Assembly: GCA_025965715.1 (NCBI GenBank)
Contig: JAOPWJ010000032.1
Span: 1 to 36,631, forward strand
DNA from: Blastococcus sp.
GTDB taxonomy: Bacteria > Actinomycetota > Actinomycetes > Mycobacteriales > Geodermatophilaceae
Reading direction: 5' to 3'
DNA: 36,631 nt
Made by a program: the position numbers and the translations under genes. The first letter of the stretch is position 1. Each line of letters opens with the position of its first letter. A model generated the notes under the pieces. That model was not told where the DNA came from. It did no database searches and saw only the letters and a program-made list of their open reading frames with translations. Below, one piece after another: positions 24,699 through 32,812 of the stretch.

Positions 24699-25355
24699 TC
24701 AGTTGCGGGGATGCACGTAGTTCTGCGCCGGTTCGAGACCGCGCTGGAGCAGGAGCTCGACGGCGTCCGCGGCCTCTACGAGGAGAAGATCCAGTTCCTT
24801 GCGCTCCGTTGCGGAGAAGTCCTTGAGAACGAAGTCCGCAGCCTCCTGACGCCCCGGGGGTCGGCCGATGCCGACGCGCACCCGGAGGTAGTCCTTGCTG
24901 CCGACCGAGCGGCTGATCGACCTCAGGCCGTTGTGCCCGCCCTCGCCGCCGCCGCGCTTGAGCCGGACGGCCGCGAAGGCGATGTCGAGTTCGTCGTGGG
25001 CGACGACCAGGTCCTCCACCGGGATGGAGTGATAGTCCAGCAGCCCGCGCACCGGGCCGCCGGACTCGTTCATATAGGTCATGGGCCGGGCGAGGACGAC
25101 GCGTCGTCCCGCGAGGCGGCCCTCGCCGGAGACCGCCCGCGCCCGGGCGCCCTTGCCGGGAGCCAGCCGGATCCCGGCGCGGGCGGCCAGCTCGTCGAGC
25201 ACCATTGCACCCACGTTGTGCCGGTTCCCCGCATAGCCGGGCCCCGGGTTGCCCAGTCCGACGACGAGGAAGGGCCCCTCGGACAAGGGCACGGACACGG
25301 GCCCGGACGGCGACGAGCCGGGGGCGCCGGCAGTACCGGCGCCCCCGTCGTTCAT
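24699..25355 (-). CDS. pth: Peptidyl-tRNA hydrolase
   Basis: Pth releases peptides from peptidyl-tRNA that drops off the ribosome. The 218-aa protein has the catalytic set: [17 protein letters not shown] (33-49, His46), AHDELD (119-124, Asp121), and [10 protein letters not shown] (135-144, His141/Asn142). About 27 Gly/Ser-rich residues precede the fold, longer than most family members. The start is ATG at 25353-25355, 20 nt after the rplY stop, so the two are probably cotranscribed. It is the last housekeeping gene before the glycan locus. Confidence 0.95.
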   Translation of the reverse strand: MNDGGAGTAGAPGSSPSGPVSVPLSEGPFLVVGLGNPGPGYAGNRHNVGAMVLDELAARAGIRLAPGKGARARAVSGEGRLAGRRVVLARPMTYMNESGGPVRGLLDYHSIPVEDLVVAHDELDIAFAAVRLKRGGGEGGHNGLRSISRSVGSKDYLRVRVGIGRPPGRQEAADFVLKDFSATERKELDLLLVEAADAVELLLQRGLEPAQNYVHPRN

Positions 25356-25375
25356 GCCCTCGCTCAGCGATCGCC

Positions 25376-26089
25376 TCAGTTGTCCCGCGACTTCGCGGCG
25401 GCGTCCATCGACTCGCCGCTGCCCTGGGCCGCAGGCTCGGGGACGACGTCGCCCTGACCGGCGCCCGCGGTCGCCGCGTCGGACTCCTCGCGCTCGATGC
25501 CGGCCTCGGCCTCGTCGGCGGCCAGCCCGGCCTCCAGCGCCTCGGCGGTGGGCGCACCGAGGAAGCCGATCACGAGCGCCTCGGCGTCGGTGATCAGGGT
25601 CGAGCCCGTCGGCAGGATCAGGTCGCCCGCCGTGATGTTCTGGCCGGCCGCACGGCCGGTGACGTCGACCTCGATGCTGTCGGGCAGGCGCGTCGCGTCG
25701 GCCTCGATCTGCACGGTGTTCAGCTGCTGGTTGGGGATCGAGTCGACCCCGACCTCGCCGACGATCACGATCGGCACCTCGACGGTCGTCTTCTCACCGC
25801 GCCGGACCAGCAGCAGGTCGATGTGCTCGTGAGTGCGCTTGATGGGGTCGCGCTGCACGGCCTTGGTGAGAGCCAGCTGCTCCTTGCCCTCCACCACGAT
25901 GGTCAGCAGGGCGTTGGCGCCGCCGTTGCGCAGGGCCGCGGCGAACTCGCGGGCCGGCAGCGACAGGTGGACGACGTCCTGGCCGTGCCCGTACAGGACG
26001 GCGGGGACGCGGCCGGCGCGGCGGGTGCGGCGGGCGCTGCCCTTGCCGAACTCGGTGCGGGTCTCGGCTTCGAGGCGGAAGTCAGCCAC
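25376..26089 (-). CDS. rplY: 50S ribosomal protein L25/general stress protein Ctc
   Basis: A 237-aa long-form L25 (CTC type) that binds 5S rRNA. The N-terminal L25 domain ([34 protein letters not shown]) is followed by a beta-rich TL5/CTC C-domain ([13 protein letters not shown]). An acidic Ala/Glu-rich tail (about 190-237) is common in actinobacteria. The start is GTG at 26087-26089, with AGGAG 9 nt upstream. It is followed by pth after 20 nt. A 275-bp gap separates it from prs, so it probably has its own promoter. Confidence 0.95.
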   Translation of the reverse strand: MADFRLEAETRTEFGKGSARRTRRAGRVPAVLYGHGQDVVHLSLPAREFAAALRNGGANALLTIVVEGKEQLALTKAVQRDPIKRTHEHIDLLLVRRGEKTTVEVPIVIVGEVGVDSIPNQQLNTVQIEADATRLPDSIEVDVTGRAAGQNITAGDLILPTGSTLITDAEALVIGFLGAPTAEALEAGLAADEAEAGIEREESDAATAGAGQGDVVPEPAAQGSGESMDAAAKSRDN

Positions 26090-26230
26090 GGTGATGTGCT
26101 CCTCAACAGGGTGGATCGGGTCTGGTGCCGGCGCACGAGCGCGGCACACCCTGGAGGCTTCCCACCTGGAGCATGCACGTCGATCACGGAGACGGTCGGA
26201 CCGCTCCCTCGCCGGGCAACGGGACCGAGG

Positions 26231-26253
26231 TTACCCGACCGCGACACCGACAC
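26231..26253 (-). promoter_or_regulatory. Possible SigB/SigF-like promoter of rplY/ctc
   Basis: On the minus strand GTGT (26250-26253), a 13-nt spacer and GGGTAA (26231-26236) resemble the GTTT-N14-16-GGGTAA pattern of actinobacterial stress sigma factors. The match is partial and would give a ~130-nt leader. Ctc is a stress protein in Bacillus, which is why the match was noted. Confidence 0.22.
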
Positions 26254-26364
26254 GGCCAAGGGCCCGGCCGGGCGGGGCACCGAGGACCTCCGGAACGGGA
26301 CGAGAAGCCCTCAGCGCAGGCGCGGTCCGGGCCTGGCCGCTCTGCGATCGGGAGGATCGCAGGG

Positions 26365-27345
26365 TCAGGAGTTCCCGTCGAAGAGGCTGGTGACCGAGCC
26401 GTCCTCGAAGACCTCCTTGATCGCCCGGGCGAGGAGTGGGGCGATAGAGAGCACGGTCAGCTTGTCGAACTGGCGCTCGGGCGTGATGGGCAGCGTGTTG
26501 GTCACGATGACCTCGCTGATCTTGCTGTTCTTCAGCCGGTCGACCGCGGGCCCCGACAGCACCCCGTGCGTCGCGGTGACGATGACGTCGGCGGCGCCGG
26601 CGTCGAACAGCGTCTCGGCGGCCTTCACGATCGTGCTGCCGGTGTCGATCATGTCGTCGACGATGATGCAGACCCGGCCCTCGACCTCACCGACGACGCG
26701 GTTGGCGACGACCTCGTTGGGCCGCATGGGGTCGCGAGTCTTGTGGATGAAGGCCAGCGGGGTGCCACCGAGCTTGTCTGTCCAGCGCTCGGCGACGCGG
26801 ACGCGGCCGGAGTCCGGCGAGACCACGGTGATGTCGCGGTCACCCCAGCGCTCGCAGACGTGCCCGACCAGCAGGTCGAGGGCGAACAGATGGTCGACCG
26901 GGCCGTCGAAGAAGCCCTGGATCTGCGCGGTGTGCAGGTCGACGGTCATGAGCCGGTCGGCGCCGGCGGTCTTGAACAGGTCCGCGACGAGGCGGGCGGA
27001 GATGGGCTCGCGGCCGCGGTGCTTCTTGTCCTGGCGCGCGTACGGGAAGAAGGGCGCGACCACGGTGATCCGCTTCGCCGACGCGCGCTTGAGCGCGTCG
27101 ACCATGATCAGCTGCTCCATGAGCCAGGTGTTGATGGGCGCCGTGTGGCTCTGGACGACGAACGCGTCACAGCCACGTACCGATTCCTTGAACCGGACGA
27201 AGAGCTCCCCGTTGGAGAACTCGTAGGCAGCGGTGGGCGTCGGTTCCACACCGAGGTACCCGCCGATCTCGTCGGTCAGCTCGGGGTAGGCACGGCCGGA
27301 GAAGAGCATCAGGCTCTTGCTGTTCGTCGCCCGCATGACACTCAT
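26365..27345 (-). CDS. prs: Ribose-phosphate pyrophosphokinase (PRPP synthetase)
   Basis: Makes PRPP from ribose-5-phosphate and ATP for nucleotide, His and Trp synthesis. The 326-aa length is standard. Motifs: SNGELFVRF, PYARQDKKHRGREPISARL (101-119, ATP-binding flexible loop), TVDLHTAQIQGFF (134-146), and the PRPP loop IIVDDMIDTGSTI (227-239). The start is ATG at 27343-27345, 4 nt after the glmU stop. A second ATG three codons in is an alternative. It is operonic with glmU, the usual actinobacterial arrangement. Confidence 0.97.
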   Translation of the reverse strand: MSVMRATNSKSLMLFSGRAYPELTDEIGGYLGVEPTPTAAYEFSNGELFVRFKESVRGCDAFVVQSHTAPINTWLMEQLIMVDALKRASAKRITVVAPFFPYARQDKKHRGREPISARLVADLFKTAGADRLMTVDLHTAQIQGFFDGPVDHLFALDLLVGHVCERWGDRDITVVSPDSGRVRVAERWTDKLGGTPLAFIHKTRDPMRPNEVVANRVVGEVEGRVCIIVDDMIDTGSTIVKAAETLFDAGAADVIVTATHGVLSGPAVDRLKNSKISEVIVTNTLPITPERQFDKLTVLSIAPLLARAIKEVFEDGSVTSLFDGNS

Positions 27346-27349
27346 CGGA

Positions 27350-28870
27350 TCAGCTTTCCCTACTGGTCGTGGTCCGCGGGAGGAGATCCGGACCGTCTGC
27401 ACCCGGCGTCGCGTCCCGCTTCTCGGCCGCCTCAGCGGCTTCGGCGGACGCGGTCCCGGGACGGCGACGCCGTACCCAGCCTCCCACATTCCGCTGGGGG
27501 GCCCGCGCGACGGCTATCGCCCCCGGGGGCACGTCCGACGTGATCACGGAGCCGGCCGCGGTGTAGGCACCGTCCCCGACGGTGACCGGCGCCACCAGCA
27601 TCGTGTCGGAGCCGATCCGCACGTGGTCGCCGACGGTCGTGTGGTGCTTGGCGATGCCGTCGTAGTTGACGAACACGGTGGCGGCGCCGACATTGGCGCC
27701 CCGGCCGATGGTCGCGTCGCCGACGTAGGACAGGTGCGGCACCTTCGAGCCTTCGCCGATCTCGACGTTCTTCGTCTCCACGAACGCTCCGACCTTGGTA
27801 CCCCGGGACAGCCGCGTGCCTGGCCGCAGGTAGCTGAACGGGCCGACCGTGGCCTCCGGGCCGATCACGGCGCCCAGGCAGTGCGACCGGAGGACGCCGG
27901 CGCCCTCGTCGACCGCGGTGTCGACGAGCGTCGTGTCCGGGCCGATGACCGCGCCGGTGGCCACACTGGTCCTCCCCTTGAGCTGGGTGCCCGGCTCGAG
28001 GACGGCGTCGGCCTCGACGGTCACGGTCACGTCGACCCACGTGGTCTGGGGGTCGACGACGGTCACGCCGTCGCGCATGAGGCGGTCGAGGACCCGGTCG
28101 TTGAGGGTGCGCCGGCGTGCGGCCAGTTCGCGCCGGTCGTTGCAACCGAGCACGTCGTCCGGGTCGTCGGCCAGCGCGCCCCCGACCGGAACGCCGTCGC
28201 CGACCAGGAGGCCGAGGACGTCGGTCAGGTAGAGCTCGCCCTGCTCGTTGTCGGCGCCGACGCGGCCGAGCGCGTCGCGCAGCCTGCCCGCGTCCCCGAC
28301 GTAGACGCCGGCGTTGATCTCGCGGATCTGCCGCTGCGTCGGGGTCGCGTCGCGCTCCTCGACGATGGCCCGCACCCCTCCCCCGGCGTCCCGGACGATC
28401 CGGCCCAGCCCGGTCGGATCGGAGACCTCGGCGGTGAGCACGGTGAGCGCGTTGCCGGCGCGGACGTGCTCCTCGACCAGGGCGCGGATCGTCTCCGGTC
28501 GCAGCAGCGGGGCGTCGCCGTTGACCACCAGCACGGTCCCGTCGAGCTCAGGGACGGCGTCCAGCGCGAGCGCGGCGGCATGACCGGAGCCGCGCTGCTC
28601 CTCCTGCGGCACGGGCACGGCACCGGGCGCGATCGCGGCGAGGTGCGCCTCCACGGCCGCGCGACCCGCGCCGACCACGACGATCGTCGTCCCGGCGCCG
28701 AGGGGCTCGGCCGCCGCGAGCACGTGACCGAGCATGCTGCGGCCGCCGAGCGGGTGCAGCACCTTGGGAGTCGACGAGCGCATGCGGGTGCCCTGCCCCG
28801 CGGCGAGTACGACGACGGCGGCGACCGCCCCTTCAGCGACGGCGGGCTCCGGCGGCTCCAGCGGGGTCAC
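27350..28870 (-). CDS. glmU: Bifunctional GlmU: N-acetylglucosamine-1-phosphate uridyltransferase / glucosamine-1-phosphate acetyltransferase
   Basis: Makes UDP-GlcNAc in two steps for peptidoglycan and other glycans, so it may also feed the nearby glycan locus. The 506-aa protein has the pyrophosphorylase motif VLAAGQGTRM (21-30) with Lys36 in TPKVLHP. It also has EINAGVY, and a left-handed beta-helix with hexapeptides ending in VNYDGIAKHHTTVGDHVRIG. The last ~40 residues are basic, Ala/Glu-rich and disordered-looking. The start is GTG at 28868-28870, with GAGGAG just upstream. It lies 47 nt downstream of tRNA-Gln and 4 nt upstream of prs. Confidence 0.97.
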   Translation of the reverse strand: MTPLEPPEPAVAEGAVAAVVVLAAGQGTRMRSSTPKVLHPLGGRSMLGHVLAAAEPLGAGTTIVVVGAGRAAVEAHLAAIAPGAVPVPQEEQRGSGHAAALALDAVPELDGTVLVVNGDAPLLRPETIRALVEEHVRAGNALTVLTAEVSDPTGLGRIVRDAGGGVRAIVEERDATPTQRQIREINAGVYVGDAGRLRDALGRVGADNEQGELYLTDVLGLLVGDGVPVGGALADDPDDVLGCNDRRELAARRRTLNDRVLDRLMRDGVTVVDPQTTWVDVTVTVEADAVLEPGTQLKGRTSVATGAVIGPDTTLVDTAVDEGAGVLRSHCLGAVIGPEATVGPFSYLRPGTRLSRGTKVGAFVETKNVEIGEGSKVPHLSYVGDATIGRGANVGAATVFVNYDGIAKHHTTVGDHVRIGSDTMLVAPVTVGDGAYTAAGSVITSDVPPGAIAVARAPQRNVGGWVRRRRPGTASAEAAEAAEKRDATPGADGPDLLPRTTTSRES

Positions 28871-28917
28871 GGATCTCCTCGGACGGCGGGGCCGCCTGTT
28901 CGACGGCATGTTCGGCG

Positions 28918-28990
28918 CTGGGGGACTCGGACTCGAACCGAGACTGCACGGCTCCAAAGGCCGGCGGGCTGCCGATTACCCCATCCCCCA
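28918..28990 (-). tRNA. tRNA-Gln (anticodon UUG)
   Basis: A 73-nt cloverleaf. The acceptor stem TGGGGGA pairs with TCCCCCA, with discriminator G. The D-arm lies in GGGTAATCGGCAGCCC. The anticodon loop is CTTTGGA with TTG at 34-36. The T-arm is CTCGG-TTCGAGT-CCGAG. The outermost pair of the anticodon stem is a C-T mismatch. CCA is not encoded. It is on the same strand as glmU, 47 nt upstream, so it may be processed from a shared transcript. Confidence 0.93.
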
Positions 28991-29043
28991 CCCTCGGCGC
29001 CGGACGCGCGCCCAGGGGGCGACCGCGAGCGGCGCCCGCCGCG

Positions 29044-29049
29044 AGCCTA
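29044..29049 (-). promoter_or_regulatory. Candidate -10 element of the tRNA-Gln/glmU transcript
   Basis: TAGGCT on the minus strand, about 54 nt upstream of the mature tRNA 5' end, fits the TANNNT pattern. There is no clear -35 box. Confidence 0.3.
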
Positions 29050-29129
29050 GGGCCGGGCGGGGCCGAGGGCACCCTCCGGCACCCCCATCGACGGAGCCGG
29101 AGGCGGCCGGAGCCCGGGTCGCCGATGTT

Positions 29130-29145
29130 CCTACGCTGCCGTAGG
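29130..29145. promoter_or_regulatory. Palindromic operator candidate upstream of the desaturase
   Basis: CCTACG-CTGC-CGTAGG is a perfect 6-bp inverted repeat with a 4-nt centre, about 75 nt before the desaturase start. Its right arm overlaps a possible -10 (TAGGTT, 29142-29147). Size and symmetry suit a TetR-family dimer, and a TetR gene lies just downstream of the desaturase. Confidence 0.5.
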
Positions 29146-29219
29146 TTACGGGCACGCAGCCCGGCTGGAACGCGTAGGACCAGCGTCGCCGGACCTTCCG
29201 CACCGTCCTCGGAGGCCCC

Positions 29220-30200
29220 TTGTCCGCTCCAGCCCGCACCCGGCCCACGGCTCCGCCACTCGCCGATCCCTATGCCGGGTTGCCGGCCAACGCCATTGGC
29301 CGGCACAAGAGCTCGCTCGAGATCGTCACGCTCTACGTGATCGTGCTCGTGCCGTTCCTCGCGCTGGGCGCCATCGTTCCGGCGGTGTGGGGCTGGGGGC
29401 TCTCGTGGCTGGACGTCGGACTCGCCGTCGGCTTCTACTACCTGACCCTGCTGGGTGTCACGGTCGGCTACCACCGCCACTTCACCCACGGCTCGTTCAA
29501 AAGCAAGCGGCCTCTGCGGCTCGCGCTGGCGGCCGCCGGCTCCATGGCGATCCAGGGGCCGGTCATCCAGTGGGTCGCCGACCACCGGCGGCACCACGCC
29601 TTCGCCGACCGCGCGGGCGACCCGCACTCGCCCTGGCGCTACGGCACCGACCTGCGTGCGCTGGTCAAGGGCATGTTCCACGCGCACCTGGGCTGGCTGT
29701 TCGACCGCCGCAAGACCAACCAGGAGCGCTACGCACCCGACCTCCTCAAGGACGGCGCCCTGGTCGTGACCAGCCGGCTGTTCGTCGTGTGGGCGTTCCT
29801 CAGCCTGGCCCTGCCCGCGGTGCTCGGCGGGCTGATCACCGGCAGCTGGGCCGGTGCCTGGTCGGCCTTCTTCTGGGCCGGGCTCGTCCGCGTGGCGCTG
29901 CTGCACCACGTCACGTGGTCGATCAACTCGGTGTGCCACGTGGTCGGCAACCGCCCGTTCATGTCGCGCGACCGCGCCACGAACTTCTGGCCGCTGGCGA
30001 TCCTCAGCGGCGGCGAGTCGTGGCACAACCTGCACCACGCCGACCCCACCTGCGCCCGGCACGGCGTGCTGCGCGGCCAGATCGACATCAGCGCCCGCCT
30101 CATCTGGGTCTTCCAGAAGCTGGGCTGGGCCTCCGACGTCAAGTGGCCCGACCCGGTCCGCCTGGCCGCCAAGCGCCGTCCCGCCGCGGCGACGAGCTGA
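29220..30200 (+). CDS. Membrane fatty-acid desaturase (acyl-CoA delta-9 type)
   Basis: A 326-aa di-iron desaturase that puts a double bond into a saturated acyl chain. The three histidine boxes are GYHRHFTH (83-90), DHRRHHAF (121-128) and WHNLHH (268-273). Hydrophobic segments lie at about 36-58, 66-83, 183-207 and 208-228. The best start is TTG at 29220, with GGAGG at 29211-29215; there is no ATG near the N-terminus. It may set membrane fluidity. The TetR gene follows after 76 bp. Confidence 0.93.
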   Translation: MSAPARTRPTAPPLADPYAGLPANAIGRHKSSLEIVTLYVIVLVPFLALGAIVPAVWGWGLSWLDVGLAVGFYYLTLLGVTVGYHRHFTHGSFKSKRPLRLALAAAGSMAIQGPVIQWVADHRRHHAFADRAGDPHSPWRYGTDLRALVKGMFHAHLGWLFDRRKTNQERYAPDLLKDGALVVTSRLFVVWAFLSLALPAVLGGLITGSWAGAWSAFFWAGLVRVALLHHVTWSINSVCHVVGNRPFMSRDRATNFWPLAILSGGESWHNLHHADPTCARHGVLRGQIDISARLIWVFQKLGWASDVKWPDPVRLAAKRRPAAATS

Positions 30201-30223
30201 CAGAGGACTCCCTCCTCCCCGCC

Positions 30224-30239
30224 CCTCGAGGGCTCGAGG
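30224..30239. promoter_or_regulatory. Inverted repeat upstream of the TetR gene
   Basis: CCTCGAG-GG-CTCGAGG is a perfect 7-bp inverted repeat 37 bp before the TetR start. It could be an autoregulatory operator; its sequence differs from the palindrome upstream of the desaturase. Confidence 0.3.
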
Positions 30240-30276
30240 CGGTGCCCGGGAGGTGGGCAGGGGCAGAGTGGGCGCC

Positions 30277-30918
30277 ATGAGCAGCAGTGCTGCGCGGCCC
30301 CGGGTCCGGATGAGCGCCGTCCAGCGGCGGGAGCAGCTGCTCGACGTCGGCCGAGAGCTGTTCGGGCAGAAGGGCTACGAGGCGACCTCGATCGAGGAGA
30401 TCGCCGCCCGCGCCGGGGTGAGCAAGCCGGTGGTCTACGAGCGGTTCGGCGGCAAGGACGGGCTGTACACGGCCGTCGTCGACCGCGAGATGCACAGGGT
30501 GCTCCACCGCTTCACCACCGCGCTGGCGGCCCCGGGGCACCCGCGCCAACTGCTGGAGCGGGCCGCCCTGTCGCTGCTCGAGTACATCGAGGACCACACC
30601 GACGGGTTCCGGGTGCTCACCCGCGACGCCCCGGTGACCGCCGGCGTGTCGACGTACTCGTCGCTCATCGGCGAGGTCGCCCGGCAGGTGGAGCACATCC
30701 TCGGCCGGCAGTTCGGCGACCGCGGCTACGACCCCCGGCTGGCCCAGCTCTACAGCCAGGCCCTCGTGGGCATGGTCTCCCTGGTCGGCCAGTGGTGGCT
30801 CGACAACCGGTCGCTGGGCAAGGAGCGGGTCGCCGCCCACCTGGTCAACCTGTCCTACAACGGCCTGGCGCACCTCGATCCGCAGCCGGACCTGGTGGAC
30901 CGCCCCGCGGCGGTCTGA
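30277..30918 (+). CDS. TetR-family transcriptional regulator
   Basis: A 213-aa regulator. The N-terminal helix-turn-helix is clear: REQLLDVGRELFGQKGYE, then SIEEIAARAGVSKPVVYERF and GKDGLYTAVVDREM. The C-terminal ligand domain is all-helical (FRVLTRDAP, QALVGMVSLVGQWW). The start is ATG at 30277. It lies 76 bp after the desaturase on the same strand and converges on ispE. A TetR gene next to the mfd/glmU block is also known in mycobacteria; the effector here is unknown. Control of the desaturase is inferred. Confidence 0.92.
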   Translation: MSSSAARPRVRMSAVQRREQLLDVGRELFGQKGYEATSIEEIAARAGVSKPVVYERFGGKDGLYTAVVDREMHRVLHRFTTALAAPGHPRQLLERAALSLLEYIEDHTDGFRVLTRDAPVTAGVSTYSSLIGEVARQVEHILGRQFGDRGYDPRLAQLYSQALVGMVSLVGQWWLDNRSLGKERVAAHLVNLSYNGLAHLDPQPDLVDRPAAV

Positions 30919-30952
30919 GGCCCCGCGCTCGGGCCACGACTCCAGCCACGGC

Positions 30953-31861
30953 TCAGGCCACGACGCGGGCACCAGCCACAGGGCCCTGCACCGCGCGGAC
31001 GGTCCGGAACACGCCCGCCCCGGCGAGCACCGCGGCCACCCGGACGGCGGCCTCCTCGTCCTCGACCAGCGCCGCGACGGTGGGTCCCGATCCGCTCACC
31101 AGCGCGGCGCTGGCGCCGGCGTCCGTGGCCGCCCGCAACGCCCGCCGCAGCTCCGGCCGCAGCGAGAACGCCGGCGCCTGCAGGTCGTTGCTGAGCGCCG
31201 CGGCCAGTGCGGCCGGCGATCCGTTCCGCAAGGCGGCGATCACCCCTTCCGTCGACGGCAGCTCGGCACCGTCGGGCACCCGGCCGGCCTCTCGCAGGCG
31301 GTCGAGCTCCCGGTAGACGGCCGGGGTCGACAGCCCCTCGTCGGCGATGCCCAGCACCCAGTGGGTGGGACGTCGGGCCAGCACCGGAGAGACCTGCTCG
31401 CCGCGGCCCCGGCCCAGTGCCACTCCACCGAGCAGGCTGAACGGCACGTCGCTGCCCAGCTGAGCCGCGATGCCCGCCAGGTCGCCGGGCGCCGCACGGG
31501 TGCCCCACAGCAGGTCGAGGGCCACCAGCGTGGCTGCCGCGTCGGCGCTGCCCCCGGCGAGGCCGGCGGCCGCGGGAATGGCCTTGGCGACGGCGATCGT
31601 GGCGTCGGCCGGCATTCCGGCGGAGGCCGCGAGCAATTCGGCGGCCTGCCACACCAGATTGCGGCGATCGGTCGGGACGTCGCCGCCGGCCCCCTCCCCC
31701 GTGACGGACACCGCGAGGCCCTCCCCCGGACCGACCGTGACGGTGTCGAACAGGGACACCGCGAGGTAGACCGTCCGGAGCTCGTGGAACCCGTCGGCGC
31801 GCAGCGGTCCGACCCCGAGGTGCATGTTGACCTTCGCGGGTGCGCGCGCCGTGACCCTCAC
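30953..31861 (-). CDS. ispE: 4-diphosphocytidyl-2-C-methyl-D-erythritol kinase (MEP pathway)
   Basis: A GHMP kinase of isoprenoid synthesis, ultimately supplying polyprenyl carriers such as those used by the glycan locus. The 302-aa protein has [11 protein letters not shown] near the N-terminus, the ATP loop [18 protein letters not shown] (about 94-111), and a late [11 protein letters not shown]. The start is GTG at 31859-31861, overlapping the rsmA stop (GTGA), so translation is probably coupled. It is the last gene of the rpfB-rsmA-ispE run. It converges on the TetR gene with a 34-bp gap and no obvious terminator. Confidence 0.96.
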   Translation of the reverse strand: MRVTARAPAKVNMHLGVGPLRADGFHELRTVYLAVSLFDTVTVGPGEGLAVSVTGEGAGGDVPTDRRNLVWQAAELLAASAGMPADATIAVAKAIPAAAGLAGGSADAAATLVALDLLWGTRAAPGDLAGIAAQLGSDVPFSLLGGVALGRGRGEQVSPVLARRPTHWVLGIADEGLSTPAVYRELDRLREAGRVPDGAELPSTEGVIAALRNGSPAALAAALSNDLQAPAFSLRPELRRALRAATDAGASAALVSGSGPTVAALVEDEEAAVRVAAVLAGAGVFRTVRAVQGPVAGARVVA

Positions 31862-32703
31862 GGCTGCACCGGGTCGGTGGCCGCCAGCCGCGCGAAGTCG
31901 GTCACCGACAACTGTTCCCCGCGGCTGCCTGGATCGATTCCGGCGGCCCGCAGCCGGACCTCCGCCGCGGCCGGGCTACCCGCCCAGCGGGCGAGGGCGG
32001 CCCGCAGGCTCTTGCGGCGGGTGGCGAACGCGGCGTCGACGACCGCGAAGGTGGCCCGCCGGTCGCCTTCCGGCGGCGGGCGCCGGGTCAGGGCGACCAG
32101 GCCGGAGTCGACGTTCGGCTCGGGCCAGAAGACGCGGCGGCCGATGGAGCCGGCACGGCGCACCTCTCCGTACCAGGCCGCCTTGACCGAGGGGATGCCG
32201 TAGGCGGCGGCCCCCGGGGCCGCCGCCAGCCGTTCGGCCACCTCCGCCTGCACCAGGATCAACGCGCGGTCGAGCGTCGGCAGCAGCTCCAGCAGGTGCA
32301 GCAGGACGGGCACGGCGACGTTGTAGGGCAGGTTGGCCACCAGCGCGGTCGGCGGGGGTTCCGGCAGCTCCCGCACCCGCAGCGCGTCGGCCTCGACCAC
32401 GGTGAGCCGGTCGGCGAGTTCGGGGGCGCGCTCCGCCACCGTCACCGGCAGCAGCTGGGCCAGGCGCGGGTCGATCTCGACGGCGGTCACCCGGGCCGCG
32501 ACCTCGAGCAGGCCGAGCGTGAGAGAGCCCAGGCCCGGGCCGACCTCGAGGACGACGTCGTCGTCCGCCAACTCTGCCGTCCGTACGATCCGCCGGATCG
32601 TGTTGGCGTCGTGCAGGAAGTTCTGACCGAGGCTCTTGGTCGGTCGCAGGTCCAGCTGCCGGGCCAGCTCGCGGATGACCGCGGGCCCCAGCAGGCCCGT
32701 CAG
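31858..32703 (-). CDS. rsmA: 16S rRNA (A1518/A1519) dimethyltransferase RsmA/KsgA, apparent CTG start
   Basis: Dimethylates two adenosines in the 16S 3' hairpin during ribosome assembly. Motifs: [13 protein letters not shown] (20-32), [12 protein letters not shown] (51-62, SAM binding), and the NLPY motif VANLPYN (122-128). The family start (typically MTGLLGP followed by IREL) aligns with CTG ACG GGC CTG CTG at 32703. No ATG, GTG or TTG occurs in frame between there and the end of rpfB, so CTG is the best start (281 aa, normal length). A GGCCCC/GGGGCC hairpin (32708-32725) lies just before it. rpfB ends 109 nt upstream. Confidence 0.9.
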   Translation of the reverse strand: MTGLLGPAVIRELARQLDLRPTKSLGQNFLHDANTIRRIVRTAELADDDVVLEVGPGLGSLTLGLLEVAARVTAVEIDPRLAQLLPVTVAERAPELADRLTVVEADALRVRELPEPPPTALVANLPYNVAVPVLLHLLELLPTLDRALILVQAEVAERLAAAPGAAAYGIPSVKAAWYGEVRRAGSIGRRVFWPEPNVDSGLVALTRRPPPEGDRRATFAVVDAAFATRRKSLRAALARWAGSPAAAEVRLRAAGIDPGSRGEQLSVTDFARLAATDPVQP

Positions 32704-32707
32704 GAAC

Positions 32708-32725
32708 GGCCCCGCTGCAGGGGCC
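32708..32725 (-). other. Hairpin immediately upstream of the rsmA start
   Basis: A perfect 6-bp GGCCCC/GGGGCC stem with a 6-nt loop ends 4 nt before the proposed CTG. It occupies the place where a ribosome-binding site would be, so it could lower or regulate initiation. With no U-tract it is an unlikely terminator. Confidence 0.45.
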
Positions 32726-32812
32726 CGCCAACAGCGCCCGACACGGCACCGCCCCGAGCAGGTGAGCGGTGGGGGGAAGGGAGCCCCTCCAGGGAGGCAG
32801 CGGGGTCCGTCA

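Noticed and set aside
26125-27543. 472-codon plus-strand frame opposite prs
   Set aside because: It is antisense to a perfectly conserved PRPP synthetase and has no recognisable domain.
31976-32749. Alternative frame with an ATG/GTG start upstream of rsmA, suggesting a frameshift in rsmA
   Set aside because: That frame shows no RsmA family sequence. The correct frame is continuous through all rsmA motifs, so a CTG start explains the data better than a frameshift.
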